This document shows, piece after piece, positions 60,702 to 64,000 of a stretch of 64,000 nucleotides of DNA (within the stretch, counting starts at the first letter, position 1; every line of letters starts with the position of its first letter). The stretch is from Triticum aestivum (Eukaryota > Streptophyta > Magnoliopsida > Poales > Poaceae). The notes below the pieces were generated by a model. It made no database searches. It had not been told where the DNA came from and saw only the letters and a program-made list of their open reading frames with translations. Position numbers and translations under genes: made by a program. Where the stretch lies: assembly GCF_018294505.1 (NCBI RefSeq), contig NC_057810.1:707807859-707871858 (forward strand). The letters are read 5' to 3'.

Positions 60702-60702
<1 letters not shown>
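57136..60702. mobile_element. Smaller (TA)n-bounded relative of the giant element
   Basis: It starts GGGTGGGTCTATTATGATAA and continues ACCTTATTCTGC like the left end at 21147. It lies between (TA)n tracts, with the inverted repeats outside them. A GC-rich proline-coding block (57190-58080) parallels the minisatellite at the left end of the giant element and includes a direct duplication (57690-57750 and 57840-57896) around GGATCCATATCGCGGCCATC. Frames there (up to 194 codons, 57493-58077) show no domain, so I do not call a gene. 58090-59900 has GCAGT motifs only. It looks like a non-autonomous derivative. Confidence 0.5.
59945..60620. repeat. Two diverged tandem copies of a roughly 340-bp unit
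   Basis: Copy 1 (about 59955-60285) and copy 2 (about 60290-60620) share, in order, TTGAAA...CTCTTAAACCATAA, GAATTAGAG, GAAAAAG.TGCG, GCTGCCACTCGTC, TCAAAA.T...TTAAA.CGT, GGAATCTC and CACGCCTC.TT.CGA. They are about as different from each other as an old duplication would be. No coding sequence. Confidence 0.75.

Positions 60703-60754
<52 letters not shown>
60703..60754. repeat. (TA)n tract before the right inverted repeat
   Basis: An AT dinucleotide run of about 52 bases, followed by CGGTCTATTCTGCTAATATT, the inverted counterpart of the sequence before the tract at 57108. Confidence 0.9.
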
Positions 60755-60755
<1 letters not shown>

Positions 60756-61083
60756 GGTCTATTCTGCTAATATTAGAAGAATAACTATTCTGCACACCAC
60801 TTCGGCACTGCATGCTGGACGCAAGTGCACTGCATCTCCTCTACATTGGGCACTACAATGCTTCACAGGAGAACTGCTTCATTTTCCGGTGTTCCGCCCG
60901 CGTTTTCTATGTGGAATCGGGTGTCGTGGGATGATTCAGTTTGTGTCTGCATCTCATTTTAGCTTTATTCTTTCTAATTTACAGGAAAATATACTAGAGT
61001 GCTTGCAAATCGATGGATTTGGTGGACGAGCTTTCTCTGTTCGTTCGTGTTCGCGTCAGATGCTATTTTTTTGTGCTCGGATG
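60755..61083. repeat. Right copy of the 329-bp inverted repeat, at the Copia junction
   Basis: Reverse complement of 56774-57102 with a modest number of substitutions. It ends TTTTTTGTGCTCGGATG at 61083; from 61084 (AAGAATAACGAGG...) the sequence is Copia again, with GAAGAATTTG and GAGGAATTTC phrases. The junction is sharp. No matching copy lies at the left Copia junction (21101). Confidence 0.88.
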
Positions 61084-61408
61084 AAGAATAACGAGGAAAA
61101 GAGTGAAGACAATGTAAAGTTGAAGAATTTGAAAAAACTGAGGAATTTCAAAAATGAAGAAAAAACTCAAATTGAAGATTTTCAACTTTGGTTGGTGGCG
61201 TAACCCACCGTATAATAAAGCTGATTTCAGACACCGCGTACAATTGTCGTAGGGCTTTGAGAATCAATTTCTTCATTAATTTCTTCACACTTAGAGGGTT
61301 AGTCTTCAATGATTGAATAAAAATGTTACTTTATGTGTTGCACATCTAAGTCATCAATTTTGCATAAGAATTAGGATGTGTGTCATTTTCAGAGAACATT
61401 CGAAGATT

Positions 61409-64000
61409 CTAGGATTTTAGCTTACACCGCAACTTGCTAAATCTCTTCTCATCCAAGGGCTTAGTGAAGATATCGGCCAGCTGGTCTTTAGTGCTTGCGT
61501 GGTCGATGGAGATGTTGCCCTTCAACACATGATCACGAAGAAAATGATGACGAATCTGGATGTGCTTTGTCTTCGAGTGCTGAACTGGGTTATGAGCAAT
61601 CTTGATAGCGCTCTCATTGTCGTAGTAGAGAGGCACATTCTTCACGTTGATGCCATAGTCCTTGAGGGTTTGCTTCATCCATAGTAATTGAGCACAACAC
61701 GATCCAGCAGCAATGTACTCAGCTTCTGCAGTGGAGAGTGATACGCAGTTCTGTTTCTTTGAGGACCAATGGACCAAAGATCGTTCGAGGAAATGGCATG
61801 TGCCTGACGTTGACTTGTGGTCCACACGATCACCAGCATATTCAGAGTCTGAATATCCAATGAGATCAAAGGAAGAGCCCTTGGGATACCATAATCCAAG
61901 TGTTGGTGTGTGAGCTAGATATCGAAGAATATGCTTCACAGCCTTATGGTGTGATTCCTTCGGTGTAGCTTGAAATCGGGCACACATGCAAACACTAAGC
62001 ATAATATCTGGCCTAGATGCACATAGTTACAATAAAGAGCCAATCATGGAGCGGTATACCTTTTGATCGAAGTCTTTACCGTTTTCATCAGTGCATAGAT
62101 GGCCATTTGTGGGCATTGGAATTTTGACCCCTTTGCAATCTTGCATGCCGAATTTCCTCAATACATCTTTGAGGTATTTCTCCTGAGATATGAATATGCC
62201 ATTGCGCTGTTGACGAATTTGAAGACCTAAAAAGAATTTCAATTCTCCCATCATAGACATTTGATATTCCTCACTAATCATATAGGCAAATTCATCACTG
62301 TAACTTTGGTTAGTACAGCCAAAAATGATATCATCAACATAAATTTGGCACACAAACAATTCACCATCATAAGATTTAGTGAAATGAGTTGGGTCGAGTG
62401 AACCGGGTTTGAAGCCTTTCTTCATGAGGAATTCCTTCCAAGTATCATACCATGCCCGAGGGGCCTGCTTGAGGCCATACATGGCCTTATTGAGTCTGAA
62501 GACTTTGTCAGGATGCTTTGGATCTTCAAAACCTGGGGGTTGAGAAACATATACTTCTTCCTCAAGCTTACCATTAGGAATGCACTTTCACATCCATTTG
62601 TTGTAAGATAATATCATGATGGTTAGCATAAGCAGGTAATATGCGAATAGCCTCAAGTCGAGCAATAGGTGCAAAAGTTTCATCGAAATCAATTCCTTCA
62701 ACCTGTGTGTAGCCTTGAGCTACAAGCCATGCCTTATTCCTCGTTACAAGGCCATTTTCATCTTGCTTGTTGCGGTAGATCCACTTTGTGCCAATGATGT
62801 TGTGCTTGCAAGGATCTGGACGTTTGACCAGTTCCCAGACGTTGTTGATCTCGAACTGATGTAATGCTTCTTGCATAGCTTGAATCCACTTAGGCTCCAG
62901 AAATGCTTCATCTACCTTAGTGGGGTCTGTGATAGAGACAAAAGCAAAGTGCCCACAAATGTTAGACAAATGTGAAGCTTTGGAGCATGTGACAGGACCT
63001 GGTGCATCAATGTCATCGATGATCTTCTCGACTTGCACTTCGTTTGCAATGCAAGGATGAGCGGGTTGTCTTTGAGGAATTTGATCCGCATTTCCTTCCG
63101 GAGCATTTTCCTCAGCACCATTTTCTTCAGGTGCGCCAGCTCGACGTTCTTCACGTTCGGGAGTGAATTCTTCAGCAGATTCTTCGGTAGGAATGACATC
63201 CTTAGTAGCCTTGAACTTGATAGATTCCTTAGGTGCTGGTTCATCTAACACAGAAGGTAGGTGCTCTCTTTGCGAGCCATTAGTTTCATTGAACCACACA
63301 TCTATAGTTTCAACAACCTTGTGCAGAACGTTGTTGAAGACTCTGTAGGTGTGCGAGTCCTTTCCTAACCAAGCATAAAACCCTCATGTGCTTTCGGTGC
63401 AAATTTGGAATTGTGATGAGGATCTCTAATCCAACATTTAGCACCGAAGACTTTGAAGTAACTCACATTGGGTTTCTTGTCAGTGAGGAGTTCATAAGCA
63501 GTCTTCTTGAAGAATTTGTGAAGATATACTCTATTGATGATGTGGCACACAATATCAATTGCCTCAATCCATTAACGACGAGGCATCTTGTATTCATCAA
63601 GCATAGTGTGGGCCATCTCAACAAGAGTTCTGTTCTTGCGCTCCATGATGCCATTCTGCTGAGGAGTATAAGGAGCAGATAACTCATGAGTAATACCAAG
63701 TTCGTGAAGATAGTCATCAAGACCGGAATTCTTGAACTCGGTCCCATTGTCACTTCTGATGTGCTTGATCTTCACACCAAAGTTGGTTGAAGCCCTGGAG
63801 GAAAATCATTTGATGACTTCCTGCACCTCATGTTTGTAAGTGACAATGTGCACCCATGTGTAATGAGAATAATCATCAACAATAACAAAGCCATATAGAG
63901 ATGCATCATTTGTAACTGCAGAATAGTGATTAGGACCAAAGAGATCCATGTGAAGCAATTCAAATGGTCAAGTGGTAGTCATGATAGTCTTTGCTAGATG
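61409..64000 (-). pseudogene. Copia pol: integrase, reverse transcriptase and RNase H (Sirevirus-like)
   Basis: Minus strand, amino end beyond the window. Integrase core: DNGTEFKNSG and, further on, YTPQQNGIMERKNRT with the catalytic D and E (63775-63572), then FGAKCWIRDP. Reverse transcriptase: [61 protein letters not shown] and YVDDIIFG (63299-62027). RNase H: LIGYSDSEYAGD, STAEAEYIAA, LYYDNESAIKIA and ending DIFTKPLDEKRF (62002-61409). Breaks: in-frame TAA at about 63570 (PRR stop WIEA), a frame disturbance at 62485-62575, and TAA at about 62025 (IGSLL stop LCASRPD). The [13 protein letters not shown] and DPTHFTK phrasing is Sirevirus-like. Enzymes of replication and integration, inactive in this copy. 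Confidence 0.92.

Larger units (their letters stand above)
21102..61083 (+). mobile_element. Giant MULE-like composite element bounded by (TA)n tracts
   Basis: About 40 kb of non-Copia DNA lies between the two halves of the Copia. It holds a FAR1-type MULE transposase, an Ulp1-type protease gene, an exonuclease-like gene, a B3-like gene, tandem arrays and a dispersed GCAGT motif. The left border is (TA)n followed by GGGTGGGTCTATTATGATAA; the same phrase follows the (TA)n tract at 57108-57135. The right border is an inverted copy (60755-61083) of 56774-57102. I could not find a 9-bp target duplication, so it may be one rearranged element, or a large element (to about 56773) abutting a smaller relative (56774-61083). 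Strand refers to the transposase. Confidence 0.6.
2223..64000 (-). mobile_element. Sirevirus-like Copia retrotransposon, split by nested insertions
   Basis: Reading leftwards on the minus strand one meets Copia integrase, reverse transcriptase and RNase H (64000-61409), about 300 bases of spacer, then after the 40-kb insertion an accessory ORF (20101-16322), a polypurine tract and the 3' LTR. The Copia-derived pieces are 61084-64000, 14466-21101 and 2223-2298. A large extra ORF between pol and the 3' LTR is the hallmark of Sireviruses (Opie/SIRE1/Maximus type). The 5' LTR, gag and start of pol lie beyond the right edge. The phrase TGAGGAATT recurs throughout these pieces and is absent from the inserted DNA. 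Nonsense codons in pol and in the accessory ORF show the copy is inactive. Confidence 0.8.

Noticed and set aside
21102..61083. Helitron
   Set aside because: No Rep/helicase coding sequence, no clear CTRR end with hairpin; a MULE transposase is present instead.

Overview
The window is eukaryotic plant repeat DNA, and it looks like a grass of the wheat tribe (Triticeae). It shows nested LTR retrotransposons with wheat-type ends (TGTCACATCCC..., TGTGACGCCC...), a Sirevirus-type Copia element, a CACTA end and a large MULE-like DNA transposon with intron-containing genes. Reading frames are broken by GT-AG introns, stops and frameshifts. I see no intact ordinary host gene, no rRNA, no convincing tRNA and nothing bacterial. 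Species and family names are inference; element boundaries, target-site duplications and motifs are read directly.

Layout, outer to inner. (1) Positions 1-1982 are the end of a CACTA element cut into a Gypsy integrase fragment (1983-2222, minus). (2) A Sirevirus-like Copia element on the minus strand occupies most of the flanks: pol at 61409-64000, a decayed accessory ORF at 16322-20101 with a TATA box of its own, and the 3' LTR at 15820-14466 continuing at 2298-2223. (3) Its LTR is split by a complete Gypsy element, 2299-14465, with 4.1-kb LTRs and the duplication TTCCT. The LTRs differ by roughly 1 %, yet the interior is badly decayed, as in a non-autonomous LARD-type element. (4) Between pol and the accessory ORF of the Copia lies about 40 kb of foreign DNA (21102-61083) bounded and subdivided by (TA)n tracts. 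This is a giant MULE-like composite.

The composite carries, left to right: a GC-rich minisatellite; a multi-exon FAR1-type MULE transposase (plus, DDE residues and SWIM finger readable, but with in-frame stops); a 21-residue repeat tail; a tandem array of about 258 bp (86 codons) x 9.5; a minus-strand gene with two successive Ulp1/C48 cysteine-protease modules and a long amino-terminal region reaching back to about 46966; a broken 3'-5' exonuclease-like gene (plus); a B3-like two-exon gene (plus); and a second (TA)n-bounded block flanked by a 329-bp inverted repeat. Short GCAGT-type motifs are scattered densely through its introns, spacers and repeats, but are rare in its exons and in the retroelements inserted into it. 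Two retroelements sit inside it: a Gypsy at 35281-44064 (duplication ATCAG) with gag but no recognisable pol and an opposite-strand multi-exon gene, and a solo LTR at 49741-53622 (duplication GCTTG).

Inferred order: Gypsy fragment, then Copia (and separately CACTA), then the giant element into the Copia, then the ATCAG Gypsy (LTRs about 6 % apart) and the solo LTR into the giant element, and the TTCCT Gypsy (about 1 %) recently. The feature most worth study is the composite element: its cargo, paired protease modules, dispersed motif and (TA)n-bounded ends.
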